From contig JABSOM010000011.1 of assembly GCA_013215945.1 (NCBI GenBank), positions 56,714 to 120,713 on the forward strand: a stretch of DNA of 64,000 nucleotides, in the 5' to 3' direction. The position numbers were made by a program, and so were the translations under genes. Within the stretch, counting starts at the first letter, position 1; each line of letters opens with the position of its first letter. The notes beneath the pieces are model-generated. The model was not told where the DNA came from. It was given only the letters and a program-made list of their open reading frames with translations, and did no database searches. The stretch is from Campylobacteraceae bacterium (GTDB lineage: Bacteria; Campylobacterota; Campylobacteria; Campylobacterales; Arcobacteraceae). Of the stretch, positions 1 to 7,249 are shown in pieces.

Positions 1-26
1 GTCATTTGCAATTGTAGCTAAGAGAG

Positions 27-56
27 CTAAAGCCAAGATTATTTGGCTTTAGTTTT
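27..56 (+). terminator. Rho-independent terminator of a gene left of the window
   Basis: A perfect 10-bp stem (CTAAAGCCAA pairing with TTGGCTTTAG, loop GATTAT) is followed by TTTT on the plus strand. It would end a plus-strand gene entering from the left edge. selB, converging on the minus strand, stops at base 55, directly against the hairpin. On the minus strand the hairpin is not followed by a T-run, so termination there would be weaker. Confidence 0.7.
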
Positions 57-1884
57 AAGCAAAACACCTTTTATTATCTACTTTTTTAATTTGTGAGAAA
101 TTGTCTAAATAATCCAAATAAGCAACCAGATATTTTCTTGACATAGGATATTTTTCTTTGAAGTTTTTAATTTCAATATAACCTTCTTCTTTTATAATCT
201 CATTCATGCTTTTTACAATTTTATTTAGAGATTGAGCATGAATAAAAAGATTGTGAGCCATTCTAATAACATGTTTTTTAGCACACAAAGCTTTTAAAAT
301 ATCATCTCCAAGTTTTCTATCCAAATCTAATTCATCATAGATATTATAAGGAGCAGTTGGGGTAAAACCTTCTTTTTCCAAACGCTCTAATACAATATTT
401 TCTAAGCTGTCTTGAAAACTCTCTTTGATATTGGCATTGATATATAAATTACCATCTTTTTTAAGCAGTTTTTCTTCAATTAATTCATTAATAGCAAGCA
501 GAATAAAACTTTCACTTGCCCACTTAAGTCTTAGTTTAATAGATGCAATAGAAAGTAGGGCATATTGATTTTTAGTATAAATATTACTTACAATTTCTTT
601 GATATAGGCTTTCGTTTCTGCAGGATAAATAATTAAATCCTTTTCATCCACAAAAGATGCATCTAAAGAGTTTGCAATCTTTAATGCTTCTTCATGTGAA
701 AGAGCAAATCTTTGGGCAGAAGAGACTAACCCAAGGCCTTTTTTATGAGCAGTTAATAATATTTGATACGCTTCTTTGATATCTTGTTTATTCAAAGCTT
801 CTAACATTTTAAGTTTTTGCTGTTTTTTCATGGGATCAACTACAGGATTTAAAATGTTTGCTCCTGCAATTGTACGATTGCCTTCTCTTAAAATAAGTTT
901 TTCCCCATAGATTGAGAAAATCTCAGAGCTTGCTTTAATCGTTGCATACCCAACTTCCAGTGAATCAGTAGATGAAAAAAGGAGCACTTTTGCTTCAAAC
1001 TTTTTAGCACCCAAATAAATAGTATAAATTCTATTATGGGTTAAACTCAAGCCTTTTAAGGCTTTGAAACTCACATCAATTGAAAAAAATCCTCTTAAAA
1101 AACCTTTTTTAGATAAAACGCTACCTCTTTGAATTTTATTGGTATCAACACCAGAGAGATTTATTGCACATCTGTTTGAAATAAAAGCCGTTTCAACATC
1201 ATGTGAATGAACTTGCAGGTTTTTAATTTTAACTTCTTTTTTAATATCACAAAGATATATTTTTTCATTTACAGATATTTCATTTCCTAAAACAGTTCCC
1301 GTTACAATAGTTCCAGCACCCTTGCTTGAAAATACTCTATCAACGTAATATCTAAAAAAGTTTTCTTTTTCTTTAGTGCTAGCATTTAGTGTAAATAGTT
1401 CTTCTTTTAAATGTGCTATTGAAGCTTCATCATAAATTGAGACACAAAAAGATTTTTCAATATCAAATTCATATTCTTGTACAAAAGAAACAATTTCTTT
1501 TTCTTTTATTTTAAGCGTTTCTTCATCAACTAAATCTTTTTTAGTAATTACAACTAAAGCTTTTTTAATACCAATTAATTTAAGAATTTCTAAATGCTCA
1601 ATGGTTTGAGGTTTTATTCCCTCAGCAGCACTTACAACAACCATCACACAATCAAAAGAAAAAGCTCCTGCAATCATATTTTTGATCAGTTTTTCATGTC
1701 CAGGTACATCAATAAAAGCCACATTCTTTTCATTTTGTGAAATATGAGAAAAAGACAAATCAATAGTAATTCCTCTGTCTTTTTCTTCTTTTGTTGTATC
1801 ACCTTCGTAACCGTTTAACGCTTTTATTAAAGCTGTTTTACCATGATCAATATGACCACAGGTTCCAATAATATAATTACTCAT
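55..1884 (-). CDS. selB: Selenocysteine-specific elongation factor SelB
   Basis: Specialised GTPase that carries Sec-tRNA(Sec) to ribosomes stalled at UGA and binds the bSECIS hairpin of the mRNA. The sequence shows the P-loop GHIDHGKTA (residues 10-18), the switch II motif DVPGHE (59-64) and the G4 motif TKKD (114-117), then beta-barrel domains and a long lysine-rich C-terminal half expected to form the winged helices that bind the SECIS. At 609 aa it matches the usual family length. Its start overlaps the selA stop by 8 bp, so the two are probably cotranslated. The visible client is fdhA at 34.7 kb, which has an in-frame UGA. Confidence 0.96.
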   Translation of the reverse strand: MSNYIIGTCGHIDHGKTALIKALNGYEGDTTKEEKDRGITIDLSFSHISQNEKNVAFIDVPGHEKLIKNMIAGAFSFDCVMVVVSAAEGIKPQTIEHLEILKLIGIKKALVVITKKDLVDEETLKIKEKEIVSFVQEYEFDIEKSFCVSIYDEASIAHLKEELFTLNASTKEKENFFRYYVDRVFSSKGAGTIVTGTVLGNEISVNEKIYLCDIKKEVKIKNLQVHSHDVETAFISNRCAINLSGVDTNKIQRGSVLSKKGFLRGFFSIDVSFKALKGLSLTHNRIYTIYLGAKKFEAKVLLFSSTDSLEVGYATIKASSEIFSIYGEKLILREGNRTIAGANILNPVVDPMKKQQKLKMLEALNKQDIKEAYQILLTAHKKGLGLVSSAQRFALSHEEALKIANSLDASFVDEKDLIIYPAETKAYIKEIVSNIYTKNQYALLSIASIKLRLKWASESFILLAINELIEEKLLKKDGNLYINANIKESFQDSLENIVLERLEKEGFTPTAPYNIYDELDLDRKLGDDILKALCAKKHVIRMAHNLFIHAQSLNKIVKSMNEIIKEEGYIEIKNFKEKYPMSRKYLVAYLDYLDNFSQIKKVDNKRCFA

Positions 1885-3226
1885 TAATAATCTCTTTTAT
1901 AATAGAAATCAATGTTTCTAATTCATTTTCTTTGATGGCTCTAAAGTCTAAAAGATATTGTTCTTTTTCCATTCTTCCAATAACTCCCTTTGAGCGTAAT
2001 AGTTTTTCTATTTTATTTTCTTTGTAGTTTTTAAATGCCAAAGACAATACAATAGTAGGTATTTTTTTATTAGGAGTGGTTCCACCGCCTATTACAGTGT
2101 GTGTTTTGAAAATACTTGTTTGGCATATATCTTTAATCGCTTCTTGAACCCTTAAAGCTCGTGCTTCAAGTACTTCTGTAGAAGTAAACAACATTTCCAG
2201 CGTAGGAATGTCTTCTTTTTTATCCAATAAAATTGATTTTACATTTTCTTCTAAAATAGCCAAAGTTATTTTATCCACTCTTAACATTCGTAAAAGATGA
2301 TTCTTTTTTAATTTTGATATAAGTTCTTTTTTCCCTACAATAATTCCAGCTTGTACAGAACCCAAAAGTTTATCGCCAGAAAAAGAAAGTAAGGAAGGTT
2401 TATTCTCTAAAAGTTTTAAAACAGAAGGTTCATCTTGATCCAAATTATAAGGCAAATCAACTAAATGACCACTTCCCATGTCATAATAATCAATTAGCTT
2501 TTTCTCTTTTGCTAGTGTTACCAATTCCAGACATGAAACTTCGCTCGTAAAACCTTCAATGCTGTAGTTGGATTTATGTACTTTCATTAGCATTGCTGTA
2601 TTTTCATTGATATTGTCTTCATAATCATAAAGATGGGTTTTATTAGTAGCCCCAACTTCTTTAAGTATTGCACCACTTTGAGCCATTACTTCTGGAACCC
2701 TAAAAGAACCTCCAATTTCAACTAACTCACCACGTGAGACTATTACTTCTTTGTTTTTTGCAAAAGTATTTAAAATCAAAAATACAGCAGAAGCATTGTT
2801 ATTTACGATTAAAACATCTTCACAATCTAAAAGGCTACAAATTACTTTAGAAATATGAGTATATCTCTCGCCTCGTTTTCCTTTTTCCACATCGTATTCA
2901 AGATTGTTATATGAAGTAAGAACTTTTTTGATATTTTCAAAAGTTTTTTCATTGATTAATGAACGTCCTAAATTAGTATGAATAATAACACCCGTTGCGT
3001 TTATTAATGGGCGTAAAGAAGGTTTGATAATACTTTCATATTCTTTTATAATTTCTTGCTTTAAAGCTTCAAGATTTACTTCATTTATTGTTTCATTCAA
3101 AATGTTCTGACGTAAAGTATCAATTTTTTCTTTTACAATTTTAGTAAGAAGTTTTGTTGAATAAGGTTTAAAGTCTTTGTCATTGATAAACTTATCAATC
3201 TTCGGTATGGATTTTAATAAAACCAT
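1877..3226 (-). CDS. selA: L-seryl-tRNA(Sec) selenium transferase SelA
   Basis: PLP enzyme that converts Ser-tRNA(Sec) to Sec-tRNA(Sec) using selenophosphate made by SelD. The PLP-lysine motif SFSGDKLLGS (Lys about 286) and the N-terminal block INATGVIIHTNLGRS (75-89) are typical of bacterial SelA. The length of 449 aa is normal. The ATG at 3226 is preceded by AAGGGA at suitable distance. It is the first gene of a two-gene minus-strand operon with selB and is divergent from the tRNA-Sec gene 58 bp away, so the short spacer must hold both promoters. Confidence 0.96.
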   Translation of the reverse strand: MVLLKSIPKIDKFINDKDFKPYSTKLLTKIVKEKIDTLRQNILNETINEVNLEALKQEIIKEYESIIKPSLRPLINATGVIIHTNLGRSLINEKTFENIKKVLTSYNNLEYDVEKGKRGERYTHISKVICSLLDCEDVLIVNNNASAVFLILNTFAKNKEVIVSRGELVEIGGSFRVPEVMAQSGAILKEVGATNKTHLYDYEDNINENTAMLMKVHKSNYSIEGFTSEVSCLELVTLAKEKKLIDYYDMGSGHLVDLPYNLDQDEPSVLKLLENKPSLLSFSGDKLLGSVQAGIIVGKKELISKLKKNHLLRMLRVDKITLAILEENVKSILLDKKEDIPTLEMLFTSTEVLEARALRVQEAIKDICQTSIFKTHTVIGGGTTPNKKIPTIVLSLAFKNYKENKIEKLLRSKGVIGRMEKEQYLLDFRAIKENELETLISIIKEIINE

Positions 3227-3283
3227 TGTATCCCTTTTAGTTAAATTTTATATATTTTATAGTAATATGCAAGTTCTTTAGTT

Positions 3284-3382
3284 GGGGGGCATGTGATCCT
3301 GGCGGACACCACAGGTTTCAACCCTGATTGTCGGTTTTTGTGTAAACGCCGAGGGAGGTTCGATTCCTTCGCCTTCTCGCCA
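3284..3382 (+). tRNA. selC: tRNA-Sec (UCA anticodon)
   Basis: A 99-nt tRNA-like sequence with encoded CCA (3380-3382), a T-arm containing GGTTCGATTCC, anticodon TCA at 3318-3320 flanked by CAGG/CCTG, a six-pair D-stem closing a 4-base loop (GTG-TCC against GGACAC with one bulged A), and a long variable arm with TCGG/CCGA pairing. The long variable arm, UCA anticodon and position beside selA identify tRNA-Sec. The acceptor stem is odd: the 5' strand GGGGGGCA pairs with GCCTTCTC only through several G-U pairs and fails at the inner positions, so the 5' boundary is approximate. TATAGT at 3258-3263 could be its -10 box. Confidence 0.85.
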
Positions 3383-3577
3383 TCTAAAGACTACAATAAC
3401 TCTTATAAATCCCCTAAAAAAACTGTTTATTTTTTCATATTAAAGAACAAAATATTACTTTTATTTCTGCGCAATTGTATCAAAAACAAGGTTTTTACTG
3501 CCTTAATATCACTCTATTCATTATTTATATGAATAAATACATTATTCTATAATCAATACAAAATCATATACTTCTAA

Positions 3578-3615
3578 ATTATTAAAGTCTTATGTATAAT
3601 TAAGACTTTAATAAT
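3578..3615. repeat. Perfect 15-bp inverted repeat upstream of recombinase
   Basis: ATTATTAAAGTCTTA (3578-3592) and its exact complement (3601-3615) flank an 8-base spacer. No T-run follows, so it is a weak terminator candidate. It may be a recombinase-binding site or an RNA hairpin. It lies in the 324-bp stretch 3383-3706 between tRNA-Sec and the recombinase. Apart from this repeat and the promoter/operator dyad at 3631-3663 I see nothing in that stretch. Confidence 0.6.
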
Positions 3616-3630
3616 AATATACTTTATTCC

Positions 3631-3663
3631 TTGACTAATACTATCTTAAATGATATAGTATTA
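3631..3663 (+). promoter_or_regulatory. Recombinase promoter with dyad operator
   Basis: TTGACT (3631-3636) and TATAGT (3654-3659) are separated by 17 bp, a good sigma70-type promoter. A perfect 9-bp inverted repeat, TAATACTAT (3636-3644) and ATAGTATTA (3655-3663), fills the spacer and covers the -10 box. Such overlap is typical of a repressor operator. Autoregulation by the recombinase downstream is an inference. Confidence 0.6.
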
Positions 3664-3706
3664 AGCAAAAAAATATAATAAGACTTGTAATTTATGAAAG
3701 AGGCGA

Positions 3707-4330
3707 ATGAATATAGCTTATATTGGAGTATCTAAAAATAAAAGTGATAGCTTGATACAAAAAAAAGCAATAATAAACTATGCCTTAAAAAAAGACTTAT
3801 GTATTGATGAATATATATCTATTGATTTGCTTTCTAAAAAAGAAAAAATGGATACGGAAGTTCACGATTTTTTCACTTCTTTTAAAGAAAAGGATCTACT
3901 TGTTATTTACGAAATGAGTAAATTAGGAAGAAGTACTCAAGAAGTACTGCAGCTAATTTCTAAACTTCTAAATAAGAAAATCATTTTGCATTTTATAAAA
4001 GAAGATTTGTTTATTAATCCCAATAATACAAAAGACTTAAGGAATCAAACCATAATAAATTTACTTGGAATCATTTCAAGATTAGAAAAAGAAGTGCTTT
4101 CAAACAGAGTAAAAGAAGCATTAAGTATTAGAAAAGAAAAAGGTTTAGCTCTAGGCAAACCAAAAGGTGTGAACCAAAAATCTAAATATGACGTGCATAA
4201 AGAACGTATTGTTGAATTAAAAGACTTAGGCGTATCCTTAAGTCAAATCATCAACAAACATTTAAAGCCTGTTATGGAAAGTTGTACGGTTCAGAGTTTA
4301 TCAACGTATTTAAAAAGAAGGAGTTTATAA
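3707..4330 (+). CDS. Serine recombinase (resolvase/invertase family), variant active site
   Basis: A 207-aa protein with the layout of small serine resolvases: an N-terminal catalytic domain beginning MNIAYIGVSK, a central YEMSKLGRS motif (canonical form LDRLGRS), the linker helix with EKEVLSNRVKEAL, the GKPKG hinge, and a C-terminal HTH-like tail. The nucleophile Ser is kept at residue 9, but the active-site Arg two positions before it is Gly, and the Asp-Arg of the second motif is Ser-Lys. Catalysis may be impaired or the protein may act mainly as a DNA-binding regulator. It lies directly downstream of tRNA-Sec, a common integration site, and its stop overlaps the next start. Confidence 0.85.
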   Translation: MNIAYIGVSKNKSDSLIQKKAIINYALKKDLCIDEYISIDLLSKKEKMDTEVHDFFTSFKEKDLLVIYEMSKLGRSTQEVLQLISKLLNKKIILHFIKEDLFINPNNTKDLRNQTIINLLGIISRLEKEVLSNRVKEALSIRKEKGLALGKPKGVNQKSKYDVHKERIVELKDLGVSLSQIINKHLKPVMESCTVQSLSTYLKRRSL

Positions 4331-4488
4331 TGTCAACGGATACTATTAAGTATTTAGTAATCGCTTATTACTTGGTTTTATTTATTGTGTGGATGGTAAA
4401 TAAAGTAGTAAAAAGTGTTAAAAAAAGTGAATATCGCAAAAGAAATGATAAATCGCAAGTGTATATGGCACCCTTACGATTTGAATAA
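4330..4488 (+). CDS. Small one-helix membrane protein
   Basis: A 52-aa peptide beginning MSTDTIKYLVIAYY, with one hydrophobic segment at about residues 7-24 and a basic, polar C-terminal tail. I chose the ATG at 4330 because AAGGAG lies just upstream (about 4317-4322) and its first base is the last base of the recombinase stop, which implies translational coupling. A longer reading with upstream ATG lacks such a site. No family is recognised. Its link to the recombinase is only positional. Confidence 0.65.
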   Translation: MSTDTIKYLVIAYYLVLFIVWMVNKVVKSVKKSEYRKRNDKSQVYMAPLRFE

Positions 4489-4511
4489 ATAGTACGTATA
4501 AATGAAGTGGT

Positions 4512-5378
4512 CTAGTTTAAGAACTCTTGCATACAGGATTCTTCTTGAATAATAAAACCACTTCTTGTAAGTTCTGTTTTACGTGCTGCTTCAATGGCTA
4601 CTATAAGTCCTGTATTTTCTCTTTGATATAAATCATAGGCTCTGTAGTTGTAAATATCTCCATCTATAACTTTAATTCCATTATGAAAGGATTCTTCAAG
4701 AATTTTACTTTTCATTTTTTTTGAAAAAATAATAGCTACATCTATATTGTCTTTTAAAAGACCATTTAAATACTCCCAATTATCAACCAATATGCCTTTT
4801 TGTTTTCCTGCTCTTGAGTAAGTCAAGTGGTAGTTAGAAGGCAGTTTTTTTCTACTTTTTTTGATGTCATATTTTGTATAATCAAAGAATGTTACTTCAG
4901 GAAAGAGTTCCATCATATTTTTATATTCTTCTTCTTTATAAGAAAAAGCTTCTTTTTCCCATAAAATATCTGATGTTCCATTTAATTGAATTGAAGGATG
5001 CAAACCTTTTCTTTTTGCTCTTCTAATCATAGCTGCTATTTCTTTGCATAATTGAGCAAAAAAAGCTTCTCTTTGTAGAAGAAATTTAAAAGTTCTTTTA
5101 AAACGGGCTTGTTTGATTTTATTTTTTTCAAAATCAGAGGTTTTAAAAATTCCTTGATGATAAATACATGAGGTTGCACAGCCATTGGTCGCTTTTTTAC
5201 AAAGGTTTACTTTGCTTAAATTAATAGCGCTTTCATCGTATGCCACACCATAATATTTGGCATTGTTAAGGTTTTTTTGAGGCGCTAGGTATAAGGTTCC
5301 CACCAAATATCTGTCTTCTTCAGTAATAATATTTTCTTTTATAGTAAGAAGAGTGCTTGTATCGTAGTTATAATCCAA
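4512..5378 (-). CDS. Phage-associated Cys-motif protein (LNGTSDI family)
   Basis: A 288-aa protein with a cysteine cluster near the N-terminus (LCKKATNGCATSCIYHQG, about 59-76) and the block SIQLNGTSDILWE (about 128-140). I recall this combination from a family of uncharacterised proteins common in phages and plasmids (gp88/DUF7227-like); this is from memory. The family's function is not known to me. It has no signal peptide or membrane segment. It faces the recombinase-peptide pair, and together they look like accessory DNA between tRNA-Sec and selD. The ATG at 5378 starts MDYNYDTSTLL. Confidence 0.6.
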   Translation of the reverse strand: MDYNYDTSTLLTIKENIITEEDRYLVGTLYLAPQKNLNNAKYYGVAYDESAINLSKVNLCKKATNGCATSCIYHQGIFKTSDFEKNKIKQARFKRTFKFLLQREAFFAQLCKEIAAMIRRAKRKGLHPSIQLNGTSDILWEKEAFSYKEEEYKNMMELFPEVTFFDYTKYDIKKSRKKLPSNYHLTYSRAGKQKGILVDNWEYLNGLLKDNIDVAIIFSKKMKSKILEESFHNGIKVIDGDIYNYRAYDLYQRENTGLIVAIEAARKTELTRSGFIIQEESCMQEFLN

Positions 5379-5430
5379 TTTATATCTTTTGTGCTTATTT
5401 GTGTTTGCTTTTTAGTAGTAGAATTGTATC

Positions 5431-5456
5431 AAATCAATCTTAAAAAAGATTGATTT
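5431..5456. terminator. Hairpin between selD and the LNGTSDI gene
   Basis: AAATCAATCTT (5431-5441) pairs perfectly with AAGATTGATTT (5446-5456) around an AAAA loop. It lies 13 bp beyond the selD stop and before the next minus-strand gene, so it probably ends the selD transcript. There is no clean T-run on either side, hence moderate confidence. Confidence 0.55.
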
Positions 5457-5468
5457 GTTAATGAAATA

Positions 5469-6506
5469 TTAATAGATTATCAGTTCTTTTTCTTCTTTTT
5501 TTATGACTTGTCCTATAATAGTGGCATAACCAAAAGAATAATCTTGAATCTTCTTTATGTATTCTTTTGCATCTTCTTCTTTCATAGCTATTAATAAACC
5601 GCCAGAAGTTTGTGCATCACAAAGAATAGTTTTTATAGTATCATCTATAGTGTTTTTATATTCGATTTTATTTTGCAGGTATTTGAAATTTTTTCTACTT
5701 CCCCCTGGAACAACATTGTCCTTACAAAGTTGTATCGATTCTTTAATAATAGGCACTAATGATGAATCTATACTATAAGAGTGAGTACTAGCAGTTGATT
5801 CCAGCGCATGTCCTAATAATCCAAAACCTGTAATATCTGTACAAGCACTTACTTCATACTTTTCTAATAATTGTGAGCTAAAATAATTTAAACTCTCCAT
5901 TATCTCAACTGTATGATTAATAGTACTTATTTCAAGTAAATCTCTTTTAATAGCAGTGGTTAAAATACCTAAACCAATGGGTTTCGTAAGGACTAAGACA
6001 TGTCCTATTTTTCCTGCATTGTTTTTTAAGATGCGAGAGGGATGAATCATTCCTGTTACACTTAAACCATAATACATTTCAGGGCTTTCAATAGTATGCC
6101 CTCCCATTAAGACTCCACCACACTCTTTGATTTTATCATTTCCACCACGAAGCATTTCATCTAAAACTACTTTGGGGAAATTAGCTGCATCAAAACCAAC
6201 TATATTCATAGCAGTAAGAACTCGTCCTCCCATAGCAAAAACATCAGAAAGTGAATTTGCAGCTGCAATTTTTCCATAAATATAAGGATCATCTACAACA
6301 GGAGTTATAAAATCTAAGGTTTGTACAAGGGCTTCTTCCTCATTTATTTTAAAAACAGCTGCATCTTCACTGTTTTCAAAGCCAACTAGAACATTTTTAT
6401 TATCTGGAATAAGTGCGCTTATCGTTTGTTTTAGATCCTCCGGACCCATTTTAGCCGCACAACCAGCTGCTCTAACGAATTTTGTCAATTTATATTGATT
6501 ATCCAT
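5469..6506 (-). CDS. selD: Selenide, water dikinase SelD
   Basis: Makes selenophosphate from selenide and ATP, the selenium donor for SelA. The N-terminal catalytic loop reads RAAGCAAKMGP, with the active Cys at 16 and the essential Lys at 19. The second Cys seen in E. coli is Ala here, and there is no in-frame UGA, so this is the Cys form. Glycine-rich motifs ITGFGLLGHALE and CDAQTSGGLL match the AIR-synthase-like fold. The length of 345 aa is typical. It lies 2 kb from tRNA-Sec, separated by the recombinase and phage-like genes. A 62-bp gap separates it from the response regulator upstream, which is on the same strand. Confidence 0.96.
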   Translation of the reverse strand: MDNQYKLTKFVRAAGCAAKMGPEDLKQTISALIPDNKNVLVGFENSEDAAVFKINEEEALVQTLDFITPVVDDPYIYGKIAAANSLSDVFAMGGRVLTAMNIVGFDAANFPKVVLDEMLRGGNDKIKECGGVLMGGHTIESPEMYYGLSVTGMIHPSRILKNNAGKIGHVLVLTKPIGLGILTTAIKRDLLEISTINHTVEIMESLNYFSSQLLEKYEVSACTDITGFGLLGHALESTASTHSYSIDSSLVPIIKESIQLCKDNVVPGGSRKNFKYLQNKIEYKNTIDDTIKTILCDAQTSGGLLIAMKEEDAKEYIKKIQDYSFGYATIIGQVIKKEEKELIIY

Positions 6507-6568
6507 TATTTTACTTTTTAATTAATTTGTAAACAATTATATCAAAGCTAGGTAAAAAATTTTTTAAA

Positions 6569-7249
6569 TTAAAGTAATTTATACCCTTCTTGAGGAATAT
6601 TCACAATAATATCATGAGGAAGTTTTTTTCTTAGTTCTTTTATGAAGGTTTTTAAAGCAGAGGAACTCATACATTTGTTTTCCCAAATACGTTCTTCTAT
6701 TTTTGAATAAGTAAGAATGCAACAATCTTTGTATTCATATAAAAGTTCCAAAAACTCTTTTTCTCTTTTTCTTAATAATATGTTTTGATTTTTGTATAAT
6801 AACTCTCTTTTTGCAGAATCTAAATATATATCATCGCTTAGTTTTATTAACTGTTGCAATTTATCTTCAAAAGAAGCCAATAGTCCTTCTAGAAGTTTTT
6901 CTGAATTAAGTGGTTTTAAAATAAAATGATTGACTTTTAAATTGATTAAATCCATTAAATACTCTTCATTAGAAAAAGCAGTCAATAAAATTATTTTGGT
7001 AGAAAAATCATTTTTACGTATTTTTTTAATCAAATCAATGCCATTGCCATTTTGCATTTGAATATCTGTAATAATGATATTGGGTTTGTATTCTAAATAC
7101 AAGTCATAACCTTCTTTCCCCGAATTACAATCATAAATTTCTTTGAAATAATACTTCAAGGTATTAACCAACCTTTTTCTAATCCCATCTTCATCTTCAA
7201 CACATAAAACAGTATAATCTTTTAACTGTGTAAATAAGGTTTCATTCAT
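6569..7249 (-). CDS. OmpR-type response regulator
   Basis: A 226-aa two-domain regulator. The receiver domain (about 12-125) has the acidic pair CVEDED, phosphoacceptor Asp62 in ITDIQM and the conserved Lys in ILKPL (112). The C-terminal half (about 140-226) is a winged helix of the OmpR/PhoB type ending IPQEGYKLL. Its start overlaps the stop of the upstream kinase by 4 bp, so the two form a cognate pair. They are divergent from the dpp peptide operon, a possible target, but nothing in the sequence proves the link. Confidence 0.9.
   Translation of the reverse strand: MNETLFTQLKDYTVLCVEDEDGIRKRLVNTLKYYFKEIYDCNSGKEGYDLYLEYKPNIIITDIQMQNGNGIDLIKKIRKNDFSTKIILLTAFSNEEYLMDLINLKVNHFILKPLNSEKLLEGLLASFEDKLQQLIKLSDDIYLDSAKRELLYKNQNILLRKREKEFLELLYEYKDCCILTYSKIEERIWENKCMSSSALKTFIKELRKKLPHDIIVNIPQEGYKLL

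Noticed and set aside
1..52. Tail of a plus-strand coding gene at the left edge
   Set aside because: Two frames reach stops at 21 and 52 and neither is recognisable, so no CDS is listed.
3293..3532. 79-aa plus-strand frame over tRNA-Sec
   Set aside because: It is mostly the tRNA gene and lacks a ribosome site or family.
3383..5468. Complete integrative element with attachment repeats
   Set aside because: I could not find a second copy of the tRNA 3' end, and no integrase of the tyrosine type is present.
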